Below are positions 51,401 through 60,500 of a stretch of 64,000 nucleotides of DNA, piece by piece. The translations under genes and the position numbers were made by a program. Source of the stretch: Gordionus sp. m RMFG-2023 (lineage: Eukaryota; Nematomorpha; Gordioida; Chordodea; Parachordodidae); NCBI RefSeq assembly GCF_954871325.1, contig NC_088776.1, positions 50,548,569-50,612,568 on the forward strand, read 5' to 3'. Under the pieces are notes generated by a model. It saw nothing but the letters and a program-made list of their open reading frames with translations. It had not been told where the DNA came from and searched no databases. Numbering within the stretch: the first letter of the stretch is position 1; each line of letters opens with the position of its first letter.

Positions 51401-52144
51401 AAATAGTATAGAGATTGAGTGCAATTTAAAATACGCCACTCCCCATTAGTGTTGACCTCAATTTCGCCGATTTTTTTAAAACTAGTAAATGAAAATTTTA
51501 GCTAATTTTAAAAAAATGGCTAAATCAAAGACTTTACAAGACTACTTTTTAACTCAATTTTTTCCCAATATAATTTAAAACGCTAAAAAAAATTTGGCCT
51601 GTTTTTTATTCGTTCTTTAAATTAATATATCTCAAAAAAAATTAATTATAAGAAATAAATATATATTTCGTATGTGTTAGCAATACTCTCTTCATATTTA
51701 AAATATTTATTAAATGACACTCTTTTTATATTCAACTTATTAATCGCGCCCCATACAGCTATTCTAGGTAAAGGTCATTATCTGTTGTACTATTTGACCG
51801 TGGCTTTGAGGCCAAGATTTTTGATAACTTTCGATCCCAGCTTAAATCCTATATCAGTCTCCGTCAGAGTTGGACAGGTAAATAAACTATAATATTAATT
51901 TCAATTTTTTACCTTCTTTCATAATGTGACGATGATCAAATTTTCTTTAAACTAACTATAGGCAGTTGACGTAGTTGGGCAAGCTGGGAAACCGAAAACA
52001 ATTACCGGTTTTCAAACTTACACAAGTCCAGTTTTGCTCGGATATGGTGAAAGAGCCGAATTGGCTACGGAAGAATACCTTAGTCTTTCCCCGCATCTTG
52101 AAGGTTTTGTTATCCTCAAGAAAAATCCTAATTACATGGATTGA
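33484..52144 (+). CDS. PSMD2: 26S proteasome regulatory subunit Rpn1/PSMD2, complete
   Basis: Rpn1 is the large base subunit of the 19S particle. It docks ubiquitin receptors and Ubp6/USP14. Twenty exons join in phase: 33484-33561, 33604-33660, 33702-33866, 33908-34032, 34077-34313, 34354-34512, 36164-36393, 36783-36947, 40139-40245, 41382-41509, 41584-41671, 41866-42034, 42214-42315, 44102-44172, 49068-49353, 50116-50369, 50767-50938, 51096-51323, 51759-51877, 51962-52144. They total 3,123 nt, about 1,040 residues. Landmarks match the family: [43 protein letters not shown], the PC repeats ([22 protein letters not shown]), [91 protein letters not shown], and an end in [12 protein letters not shown]. 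Exon 15 and part of 16 encode an enlarged linker. Start: first ATG, with [10 protein letters not shown] as usual. Confidence 0.96.
34698..35130. mobile_element. MITE with perfect 18-bp inverted ends (Rpn1 intron 6)
   Basis: The ends are CAGAGACCTTCATGGGCC and its exact complement. The flanks ACTAAACT and ACTAAACC give a 7/8 target duplication. Iterated CCCAGCCC and GGCCCA words lie inside both ends. 433 bp, no transposase. The perfect ends suggest a fairly young insertion. Confidence 0.85.
35294..35812. repeat. ~165-bp tandem repeat, about three copies
   Basis: Units start TGACTAAA at 35,294, 35,464 and 35,621, with a partial one at 35,782. Shared text includes TATCAAAGAAGCTTAATT, AATCATAT, and a TTTTATAACTTA end. 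Rpn1 intron 6. Confidence 0.75.
35827..35918. repeat. 27-bp hairpin (near-perfect palindrome)
   Basis: The arms 35,827-35,853 (TACATTATTTTTAAAAAATG...) and 35,891-35,918 are complementary, with a 37-nt loop. It sits directly after the tandem repeat. Flanking GCTCCCGGTG/CTGGTGGCGTG may be remnants of element ends. Confidence 0.75.
36019..36105. repeat. TATCAG-word end of a larger MITE (with 34.63-34.69 kb)
   Basis: Iterated ATCAGTATCAGGTC and ATATCAGGTTTATATCAG end in GTACCAGTGCAACTT. Upstream at about 34,627 the mirror TTTGCACTGATAACATTGG occurs. The two may be ends of one element into which the 34,698 MITE and the tandem repeat were placed. Confidence 0.45.
37597..37605 (+). promoter_or_regulatory. 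AGATGGCGC motif, left arm of long-arm element
   Basis: TAGATGGCGCTAT lies in the left arm, with its complement at 39,432-39,440 in the right arm. The inverted pair thus places two CTCF-like cores in opposite orientation about 1.8 kb apart. Confidence 0.3.
38073..38645 (-). CDS. transposase-like C-terminal ORF ([10 protein letters not shown]...GIGGTVKR)
   Basis: A 190-residue intact ORF has an [16 protein letters not shown] block, a [18 protein letters not shown] block, [18 protein letters not shown], and [15 protein letters not shown]. The Asp of [11 protein letters not shown] and the Glu of AEWHFF, with a conserved DGIGG turn, look like the second and third acidic positions of an RNase-H-fold transposase; this is my inference. 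The protein family is widespread and repetitive in invertebrate genomes, but I cannot name its superfamily with certainty. Upstream parts lie in a different frame at 38,698-39,013. Confidence 0.65.
   Translation of the reverse strand: MQATIHPFVAYYKSGEELKNINFVILSKFNSKPEKIIYFSDEAASQYKNRKIFLNICLHKYDFNIPAEWHFFATAHRKNACDGIGGTVKRLVARASLQRPNKNQILTPLELYNYAKENINGIQFEYVSNQEYIEEELALRKRFNALLIHGTQKIHGVIPIDQNRLKTKIYSNSKKYNIKQVSYLNEKINF
38698..39013 (-). pseudogene. transposase-like middle region ([20 protein letters not shown])
   Basis: The minus strand reads [20 protein letters not shown], a short gap with a stop (LNKLK then TAA), then [20 protein letters not shown] and [22 protein letters not shown]. 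The last includes a VCVCxIHQ Cys/His block that may bind metal. The SRLMPG block is shared with the element at 1.7-4.2 kb. Separated by stops from 38,073-38,645, so the copy is defective. Confidence 0.6.
39432..39440 (-). promoter_or_regulatory. AGATGGCGC motif, right arm of long-arm element
   Basis: Minus-strand partner of the motif at 37,597. Confidence 0.3.
42648..43978. mobile_element. non-autonomous long-arm-family element (Rpn1 intron 13)
   Basis: The left end AGGTCATTCCATGTTAAAT and right end TTTGGCATGGAATGACCC are inverted. ATAT flanks both (42,644-42,647 and 43,979-43,982). It contains AGATGGCGT at 43,119. A hAT-type relative of the 11,064 element is nested inverted at about 43,183-43,620: AAAGTTGTTAGCATC at its left, shared text around GGATACAGATAC, then a complement of TGGGTATTGAC. 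Microsatellite-like TTTTAATATTTTATATA repeats follow at 43,655-43,770. No transposase seen. Confidence 0.7.
44266..45870. mobile_element. degraded long-arm-family element (Rpn1 intron 14)
   Basis: The left end TCCATGTCAAATCG lacks its first bases and abuts an AAGATAAATAAAAGAGA duplication. The right end reads GGGGTCGGCC...TTTGGCATGGAATTGCCC. AGATGGCGC lies at 44,699-44,707. The minus-strand ORF 45,351-45,614 ([17 protein letters not shown]) is unrecognised. No target duplication. Confidence 0.55.
44699..44707 (+). promoter_or_regulatory. AGATGGCGC motif in long-arm-family element
   Basis: TAGATGGCGCTATAC, the same block as in the arms of the 37,111 element. Confidence 0.3.
46099..47385 (-). 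mobile_element. hAT element with CGAATAATTCG words (Rpn1 intron 14)
   Basis: ACTCTTAC flanks both sides (46,091-46,098 and 47,386-47,393), an 8-bp target duplication. The ends begin GTATACCTATAAAAATACG and, inverted, ATACTTAAAACGAATT. Iterated CGAATAATTCGAATA words fill the right 350 bp. The minus strand at 46,590-46,390 encodes [20 protein letters not shown] and RYIINTR, the LEWW...LSKMAR block near the C terminus of Ac/ZBED-type hAT transposases. The rest is lost. A 111-bp tandem duplication lies at 47,081-47,292. Confidence 0.75.
47081..47292. repeat. 111-bp tandem duplication in hAT right end
   Basis: Units 47,081-47,191 and 47,192-47,292 both start ATATGATTATTTTCCAATAT and end AATATATTTTCC. 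The second lacks one internal AATCTCG word. Confidence 0.85.
47395..48644 (+). mobile_element. hAT element with CGGGTCGGG words, abutting the previous one
   Basis: CTCTTACT flanks both sides (47,387-47,394 and 48,645-48,652). The ends are TAGAAAACTGCACGGGC and, inverted, TAGACTGCAAAG. Subterminal CTCGGGTCGGG words repeat at both ends. The + strand encodes a start [20 protein letters not shown] (47,815), a BED-finger-like stretch [14 protein letters not shown] with VSCNFCN, and 48,107-48,319 with [32 protein letters not shown] and [10 protein letters not shown]. These match the N-terminal half of Hermes-type hAT transposases. Frames are interrupted and the catalytic half is absent. Confidence 0.8.
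48653..49067. other. end of Rpn1 intron 14, nothing recognised
   Basis: AT-rich, with a C8 tract near 48,820. No exon or bounded element seen before the acceptor at 49,066-49,067. Confidence 0.5.
49068..50230 (+). other. expanded Ser/Lys/Glu-rich linker of Rpn1 (exons 15-16)
   Basis: Between [12 protein letters not shown] and [18 protein letters not shown], mammalian Rpn1 has about 30 charged residues. Here exon 15 (49068-49353) adds a Ser-rich tract with [31 protein letters not shown] and [12 protein letters not shown]. The start of exon 16 adds an acidic stretch ([21 protein letters not shown]). Together they exceed 150 residues and are probably disordered, projecting from the Rpn1 toroid. 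The exon is markedly GC-richer than its introns. Confidence 0.85.
49450..49790. repeat. GC-patchy repeat remnant in Rpn1 intron 15
   Basis: A G10 tract with GTTCGCCCCTGCCTGCCC, then GGTCGGGCGAATTT and GGTGGGCGGAC words, in AT-rich sequence. It looks like another word-bearing MITE, ends unresolved. Confidence 0.4.
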
Positions 52145-52531
52145 AAACCAATATTTTATGTAATATTTAATGTTTTTTTTTCTCGTTTTTCTTATATTAT
52201 AAATTTTATATAAAAAAAATTGTATCGAATCCTATATATTTCCTTTAATACATATATTTTATAAATATTATCTCTCGCGTCCTTTATAATATGCTTATAT
52301 TGAAATAAGAGTGTTTTAAAAACACTCTTAATATTTCGAACATATATATGTATAAATATTCCAAATAAACGATATCGGCCTGATGTAGTATTGTTTAAGT
52401 TGCATTTGAAAAATAGTTACAAGTTTTACCATCACAAAAAAGTAACTAGGATATATTCTTCAAGGACTAAATTTTTATTTTTTAAATAATAATGATTTGC
52501 AAATTTTAATTTCATGTGAATTACTCTTACA
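52145..52531 (+). other. Rpn1 3' region
   Basis: AT-rich 3' flank with AATAAA at 52,364-52,369, about 220 bp after the Rpn1 stop, a plausible polyadenylation signal. An inverted pair GAGTGTTTTAAAAACACTC precedes it at 52,310-52,328. Confidence 0.5.
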
Positions 52532-53202
52532 TAGGGCTGTACCGATCCACAAATTTTTCACTGATCCGATCTGATATGATATTACTAAAAAACCGATCAG
52601 ATATTTATATTAATTTTTATTAACCATCTATTTTTGTATCAATGTCGTAAAAATATCAATATTTTTATTTTTTTTAAAAAACTATCTTTACGAATAATTA
52701 AGTGTGTTTTATTTTAATGTTTATTGATGAATGTAGTGTTGTTAAACAGCTCTATTTAGTCGATTTTTAAAAAGGTTTAATCAAAATTTTAACCAAAATA
52801 TGATAATTTCGTCAATAGAGTCCAAACTTTTCTGTCATCTGTGAGCAAAGTCAATGAGCATAAGTAATTTACTTAAGTCAAAATCTTAAGTTAACCGTTT
52901 TTAAAATTGGCTAAATCAAGCTGTTTGCCAAAACTAGATGAATGTGACTCGTTAGGTGTTTTAAAATCCTTTTCTTTTTGTAGATGATATATAACGAAAA
53001 ATAGTGTGTATTTTAAACAATTTTTTTAAACATTACAAATAAATTGTATTTTAGTTCCTTTCAGAAATTATTGATAAAATAAAAAAAAATTATATAATTA
53101 ACAATAAAAAATATCGGATCGGTTTTTTAAAAGTTCGGCTCGATCCGATATTTTTGAAAATGTTAAATATCGATGCCCATTCTTAATATCGGCACAGCCC
53201 TA
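52532..53202. mobile_element. MITE with CCGATCCGAT words, perfect 8-bp duplication
   Basis: It begins TAGGGCTGTACCGATCC and ends ATCGGCACAGCCCTA. CTCTTACA flanks both sides (52,524-52,531 and 53,203-53,210). Iterated GATCCGATC and ATCGGATCGG words lie at the ends. A second element starting GTAGTGTTGTTAAAC is nested at about 52,735-52,960. This TAGGG...CCCTA type recurs at 57,321. Confidence 0.85.
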
Positions 53203-54503
53203 CTCTTACATCTAATCTAACTAAAATTTAGTATTATTATAAGACAATTTGCTATATTGTTCATTACAGCCTTTTCCTTATGAAATGCAAAAATTTTTCA
53301 AAGGTTGGTCAAGATAACCTTATGACATTTGATTCAGATGTAGTAATTATATTTAAAATGGCGAATATTTGAAATTCACTACTTAATAAATATTTACAAC
53401 CTTGATAATACATTTGCATTTAAATCACAGGTATGCAAATGGTCAAATTTTTATATCTACTCCGCATTAAAAATCATTTTATGCCAAGGCTAAGATTTTT
53501 AAATTTTTTTAATTATTTTGGCTTCTATTTTATATTTCTAAAAAATTCGTAGGAAAATTAACAAACATGAGCAAATGAATGCTAAATATATTATTTATGA
53601 TTATCCAACTAGTTAATTTATAATATTTTAAAAATTTTCTCCGATCTAGGTTATGTGAAAAAAATTATTTGTAAGGCTCAGGTTTGTGTTATTTATTAAT
53701 TTTAAGCTCGTGCAAATTTTTATACCACTTTACGGATCTGATTTCGGGCATGCGGGTTTGATTTTAATCTTTTTGAATAAAATGCTACTTAAAAGTAAGG
53801 AGGTGGAACGAATTTTTAGTAAACATGGAATTACTTATTAAGAAAAAAATATAAACAAAACTTTATTAGGATATTGGCGCAGTGACTGTGTAAAATACAA
53901 TATATTTTATCAATTTAAATTTTTTTTTGAAGTGAATCGTTTGAATTAATCGAATAAAAGTTCGATTGTCTCATAATAGTCACTCTGTGAAGTCAAGTAA
54001 TTGTGAAGGGTTGCACACTCAAGGTTTTACCTGCCATCAAAGCATATAAGTGAATCTTTTAAAATATACTTCGATGCAATGATTTAAGTATAAAGTGTTT
54101 TAATTAAAATTACACAATCTGATATTTTGCGCGCAAGCTGATCTCAATGTTTTTGACCCGATAGTAGGTATATAAATGTCCTTGTTACGTATGAATTTCT
54201 TTTAAAGCGTAATCGATTGTTGCGATTTTTTAAAATATTTATTTTATAATGAGTATTTTAAATTATAATTTCTTATACCCTATAATGGGGATTGATAACC
54301 ACTCATGCTTATTACACCTTGTGTAATACTTTATATAATCGAAATTTTTAGCTTGTCTATAATAAAATCGTGTGGCGAAAATAGGGACGATATTCAAGGC
54401 GCTTTTGTAAGCATCACTCCATTTTAAAATGATCAGAAAATATAATGTCATGTTTTATTATAAAAGGATTATCTCCAAAAATATAGTTATATTGAATCAA
54501 AAG
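53203..54503. other. intergenic, no gene seen
   Basis: The MMP signal-peptide and first prodomain exons should lie here, but I could not find a hydrophobic leader or a YGYL-type prodomain exon. Short ORFs near 54,263-54,451 lack recognisable content. Confidence 0.4.
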
Positions 54504-57500
54504 GGGGTCAGTTATCGGCCAATGCAATCCCTGCCATCCACGCTAAGGAATTGATGAAATTTCAAATGATGGCCCATATACCAGTAACCGGTAATATTAT
54601 GAACTCATTTAAAATTTGGATATTCATTTATATTTTCAAGGAGTTTTAGACAATAAAACTTTACAAGCAATGAAGTGGAAAAGATGTGGATTGCCAGACA
54701 ACGGTAGGCAGATAAATGTCATCCCTAAACGGAGCGCACTACGAAGAGTTAAAAGGTATTCATTGGAAGGTATAAAACATGATTGGCATAACAGTTTTAT
54801 CTTATTGTGGATGCGTTAATGCTTTTTGATATAAAATTATATTAGGTAGCAAATGGGGTGTCAGCGAAATTAGATACAAGATCAGCAAATATGCCAAGCA
54901 TTTTGCTAAGGCAAAGATTGACCGAGAAATTAGAAAATCTTTCAATGTAATATAAATATAATGAAATAACTTATATAAATTTTAATCAAAACGTGTGTCA
55001 TATAGTAGGCGATCTAATACAATTTTTCTTTTGAGTTTTGATTTCGTATTATAAGGCCTAATAGCCAAAGTTTTTATGGGAGGGGGCATTTTACCCCACA
55101 AATTAGAACCCAATTCGCATGTCTCTGTCCGGATCTGTCCCGGGTAGTTTTTTTAATAGACGCTATTTGATACAGACCGGTATTTACTGCCGGCCTCTGT
55201 TTAAAATTTATATGCCTTTATCAAGGTTTGGGCTAAATATTGCAATCTGACTTTCAAGCAAATGAAGATCTACGATACTAAACATGTTCATATAAATATC
55301 CGATGGGTAAGTGGTGACCATGGAGATGGCATACCATTGGATGGGCCAGGATTAGTAGTAGCTCATGCATTCTTCCCTGACGAAGGTGGGGCTGTTCATT
55401 TTGATGATGCTGAAGTCTGGACAGATAAATTCTTTATCGCTGGTAGATCTTTACCGTTCATGTTTTATTATAACCTATATACGTAGGCTCTAATTTATAG
55501 TATGATAAATATAGATTTTTAAAATTAGACCTGGTCTGAATTTCAGGTCGAGCTTTTCGGGACAAATAAAAAAGTTTTTCGGAATCTGGCGGACAAATTT
55601 TTTTTTAAATTTTGGGCCTGGATATAGAAATTAAACCGATACAGTTCACTAATGATCGACGCTCTCTAGACCCCGTCCCCTTGCATTAATAACGCTGAGC
55701 CCTCCCACTCCGGTGACTGATTAAATTGTAAAATAGGTATTGACGGAATCCCCCAGATTTTAATGACATAATTGATTCTTACTCCCACTCCCACCCCCCT
55801 CAATGTTAAAAGGCCCTCAATATAATACATATTATTTCTAAAAGGTAATTTATTATTTTTTTTAGAACATGTTTAAATGCGAATCGGTTAAGTATAATAT
55901 TCCTAAATGCGAAAATAGGCCAGTTTGAAAATATTGTTTAAAAAATGTTGAATATCATATAAATGCAAACTAATTAAATGAGAATTATCGAATAAATGCA
56001 TAGGTTTTCCCATTTAAATTCATACAATATCTGGGACCTGCAGATGTAAATCGTACTTGCAAGTCTCTCTATAAAAATGATATCGGTTAATTGCCAATCG
56101 AGAAATTTATTTGATCAAAACTATAATTAACATTCAAACAATTTTAGTATAAAAATATTATTTGCTACAAATGCTCTTATATTTAGGAGGGAAGCAATAA
56201 TGATATTGAATTTTATACTAGCTTCACATTATATGATGACTTTTTTTTGGCATAAAATTATTGGTCTTTTACTACTCAAAAAACAATTATAAAATTTTTT
56301 TTGATAAGTCATTAGCAAATAAAGAAAAGGGTGATTTTTTAAGGTTATTTTGAATACATATATTATCATTGTGATGACTTAAGTTGCTATGGGATTTGGA
56401 TGATGTGGCAATTCAATTATTAAAGTATAACTAAATTGTTAAAATGAGAAAAGGAATTTTTATAAGTCGGACCACATTCATTTTTATTTATAATTGACTC
56501 AGCTCAGAGAACTTTTTAGATGAATAAAATCAAAGGCTCAATTATGTTCATAGAAAGAAATGAGAATAATGAGTTTAAAGGACAAAAAATTATAGGGTTA
56601 AAAATATATATAATTCAAAGTTAAAATTGAAAAAAAATTAAAATTATCGCATAGAAGAATAAACATGAAAAAATCGAGTTTTTTTTTTACAACGCTTCGC
56701 ATTTAGACGATTTCAACTATAGTAACATTTGTTTATTAATAACATCCTCTAACATTAAATTATAAATGGAGGGCCATGCCCAGAGCCAGCCTCATAGCCA
56801 ATGGTGACGCCCACTCCCCTGAAAAAAAATTCCCCATCCCCCTTATCTTTTTCTACATCATTTGTAGTGTTGTTAAAAGGATCGATTTAGACAATTTTAA
56901 ATCTAGATTTTGGCCAAAATAATATTAATGCCTCGAGATTTCGCTTCAGGTTTGCATAATATTTTTTGTCTAAAATCATGGGCTGACCGTTTTTAAAACA
57001 TCACTTTTGCCCACTCCCAACTGAAGTTTCCTGAATGTGGACTTGGCCTTCGCTAAAGCAGGGTCGTGAAACCGAATTTGGGTTCCAAAATATAAAATTG
57101 TTTGGTTGGGCATTCGAGATTAAAGACCAAACAGACACCGATTTATGGGCAACCCATCGAACCTAATATGGAACCGGGGCGGGATTCGACCTCTCTTAAA
57201 TAATCGGTTTTTATTAAATTCCTGTTATCAAAATTTCCGCTAAATAGAGTTTAAAATTTATGAAACCGAATTCGGGTTCTCAATTTTGCACTAAAGTAGA
57301 AATAATTCTAATATACACTTTAGGGGTGTACCGAAACCACTTTTTGGAGGTCATTTTTATCCAATATTCCCGATATTAAATTGATATCAGCCGATTACCG
57401 ATCCCGTATCTAAGATCTATAATTTAACTCTACAATAACATATGTAATTTAATTATATTATAATGATCAGTTATAGTTTATATTCAATTCAATTGCAATT

Positions 57501-60500
57501 TTAAAAGTATATAAAATATTTTTATTGATAAATCACTTATTTATATAATAAGTAATAACATTAATCTATTTACATAATAAGTAAAAAAACAAATATATTA
57601 TGAAATTTGAAATAAATATTTAAAATTAATATATCGAGGATTTCTTTTTAGAGATACCAAAATTTCCAATTTAATGGTCAGCCTGTGGCGATGGGGGCTG
57701 CCAATATCACCAGCTTCACTAAAAACAGATTCTGAAGAGATTATCGCACACTTTTATAAACAGAATGTGCAAAAAAATAACAATATGGCAGAATGTTAAT
57801 TAATTAATTATTATTATTAAAAATAAACATAAACATAAAAATATATGATTTTATTCATAAAAATAAATGGTTTTTTAGGATATAACTTTTTTTTATAAAT
57901 TTTATAACATTTTATTTTTGTTAAAAACGAAATTTTTTATCCGATCGGATAGGAAAATTTTATAATATTGGCCGATAACCGATATTTTGAAATGGGTTAA
58001 ATATCGGCCCAATCCGATCCGATAAAAAATATCAGTACATCCCTAATAATACTATTAACAAATTAGAATCTTAAACATACTTTAGATTAATGAATAATTA
58101 TTATAAAGATAGCACTAATATTATTGGAGTGGCTACTCATGAAATAGGGCACGCTTTAGGGCTTCTCCATTCACAAAACAAGAAATCAATAATGACGCCC
58201 TTTTACAGGGAATTAGATAGACAAGTTGAATTAGATCAAGACGATATCGCGGCCGTACAGACTTTATACGGAAAAAGTTTGAAAAAGACAAATAGCATTT
58301 TTAAAATTCTGTAAAATACATTTTTTTTTTCTTAGAACTTTATGCAAAATAAAAATAGAAAGAAAGAAAGATTTGTTTCATAAAATTTTTAACAGATTAT
58401 TTATGATCAACATAAATTAATAATTTATTGTAGGTGCATTTGCCCTAAAAGAAGCTATCTTACTCAAATCAAAAAGAAAATATTTTGATAAACAGATGTA
58501 TCTCAAGAAATTGGTGTGCAAATCTAAAAAGCTAAACGGAATTACTATGTTAGCTAACGAAAGTCTGTACGCATTTATAGGTATTATAAAGTATTAAGGT
58601 CGAGTTTAGGATCGTCTTATTTTGAAACACCTTTGCGTCCAAACCAAAATATCTATTTAAAGGTCTGATTAAAAACAAACCTGTTCTAGTTCAATATCTG
58701 TTTAGCCTGGCTGGGCAAAACAGAAGTAAATTTCAAAAAATGAGACGAAGCAGGACACTGCCTAAGCGTTTTAAGTTTAAAAATAAAAACATTATAATAT
58801 TATTCCTCACCCTCCTTCCTCCAAACTTTGGGTATTAATATTTAATAATTATTTTAATAGCATTTTTTTTTTCAAAAAAAAATATACATAATTAAAACTT
58901 CATAAAATTAAGGTGGCAATTCGTTGTCTTAATAAAAAAAATTGATTTAGATTATTTGAGAAACTTATTAAATAATTATCAATCTAAAAATGCTAAACCT
59001 ACTTAGATTTTTTTAAAATTATACTATTATAATTAATAATAATAAAGATTGTAGTAGGTAATATAATAGTTATTATTCAGTTCCCGTTAATTTCTTTAGT
59101 TAAACTTCGTCTACATTTTATTTTTCGGGGAGATCTATGGAAGTTATCTTTAACCCGTTTCGACCCGAATTTGTTTTTTTTTTAAAAAAAATTCCCAACC
59201 AGTCCAGTATTTATAATTTTTTTTGAAATTTTTTGACCTGGCATAGATTTTTTATTTATTTTATTAACCCTGCTATCCATAATTTTTAAAAGTATTTATA
59301 AAAGAAAGAAATAAATAAATAAAGAGTTTGAGCCTATATTTGGAATGTTTATATTGGATCCTCAAAAATAGGAGAAAAATTTTAACCATATATAATATTA
59401 TAATCCATTTCATTATTACAAAAAAAAGGTACTTATTATTTGGAAATAACAGCTGATGGAATATCCGATATACGTTTCATCAACCAAACTTGGAAGGAAG
59501 TACCTTCGAATATTGACACCGTTTTCTTCTGGCCTCAAAAAAATATATTATTCTTTTTTAAAGTTTTTTATTAATACATGTTTAACATAATTTTTTACAA
59601 GAAAAATTGAAATTAAAAATAAAAATAAAAATAAAAATAAAAATAAAGATTTCGATTTAAATTTGGAAGTTTTATTATTAGTAAGTTTTTTTGGAGTTTA
59701 AATTCTGGATTATTTTTTTATAAATTCTGGGGAAGAGGCAAAATAAAAGTTCATGAGGCGAAAATTTAAAATCTTTTATTTTTGCCTTTTTAAACATTAA
59801 CTTTTGTTTTTCTTTTTTATACCCAATTTTTTGATTATTTTAATCTTAACAATTTTATAACATTTCCCAGACTTTTCCTATTGTGCTATCAAGAAAAAAC
59901 AAGTTTATACATGATTAGGCACAATATGAATTTAAAAAAATTAACATCGAATTTATTTGAAAGAGCAAAAATAGCTTTTTCATATTTAAAAAATTGAGGC
60001 TGTAAAGGCTGAACTGGCATTAAATTTGGCCTCTTTCTAACAATTAAATGCCCATATATGCAATAAATTATTTGTTCATTTATATTTTTATAAAAAATTG
60101 CTTTTTTAAAGAAATTTTATATTTTAAAAACCGACAACTGTTAAAGAATATAAAACTTAGTATGGTCAAAAACCGTTGATTTAATCAATTTTTTTATAAA
60201 AAAATGGACCAAATAAAATTATCCCATTAAAGCCACAAGATTTAATCAAACGAGGACCAAATTTTTCTACCATCTTATATATGCTTAATCTCGAGGTTTA
60301 GTATTAATTGGTAATATTTGCTTGGCTAAAATCTTGAATCGAGGTTTTTGACAACACTACAATTAAAACTAAAAAAATCAACTTTGTTTATCAAAAAAAA
60401 TATATTTACACCATTTTTTTGGTTTAATTATTTTGCTATTTGTTTTATTTTCTTCTCAAAAAGTTAGTTTTTATTTTGCTTTTAGGTCAACATAGAACGT

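Larger units (their letters stand above)
55530..58085. other. MMP intron 4: repeat-filled
   Basis: It holds a degraded GGCCTGG-word repeat (55,530-55,650), a GTAGTGTTGTTAAA-ended MITE (56,869-57,004), an AACCGAAT-word patch (57,060-57,290) and the TAGGGG element at 57,321-58,045. Nothing else is recognised. Confidence 0.6.

Noticed and set aside
57321-57340. target duplication for the TAGGGG element
   Set aside because: Flanks ATACACTT and ATAATACT share too few positions to claim a duplication.
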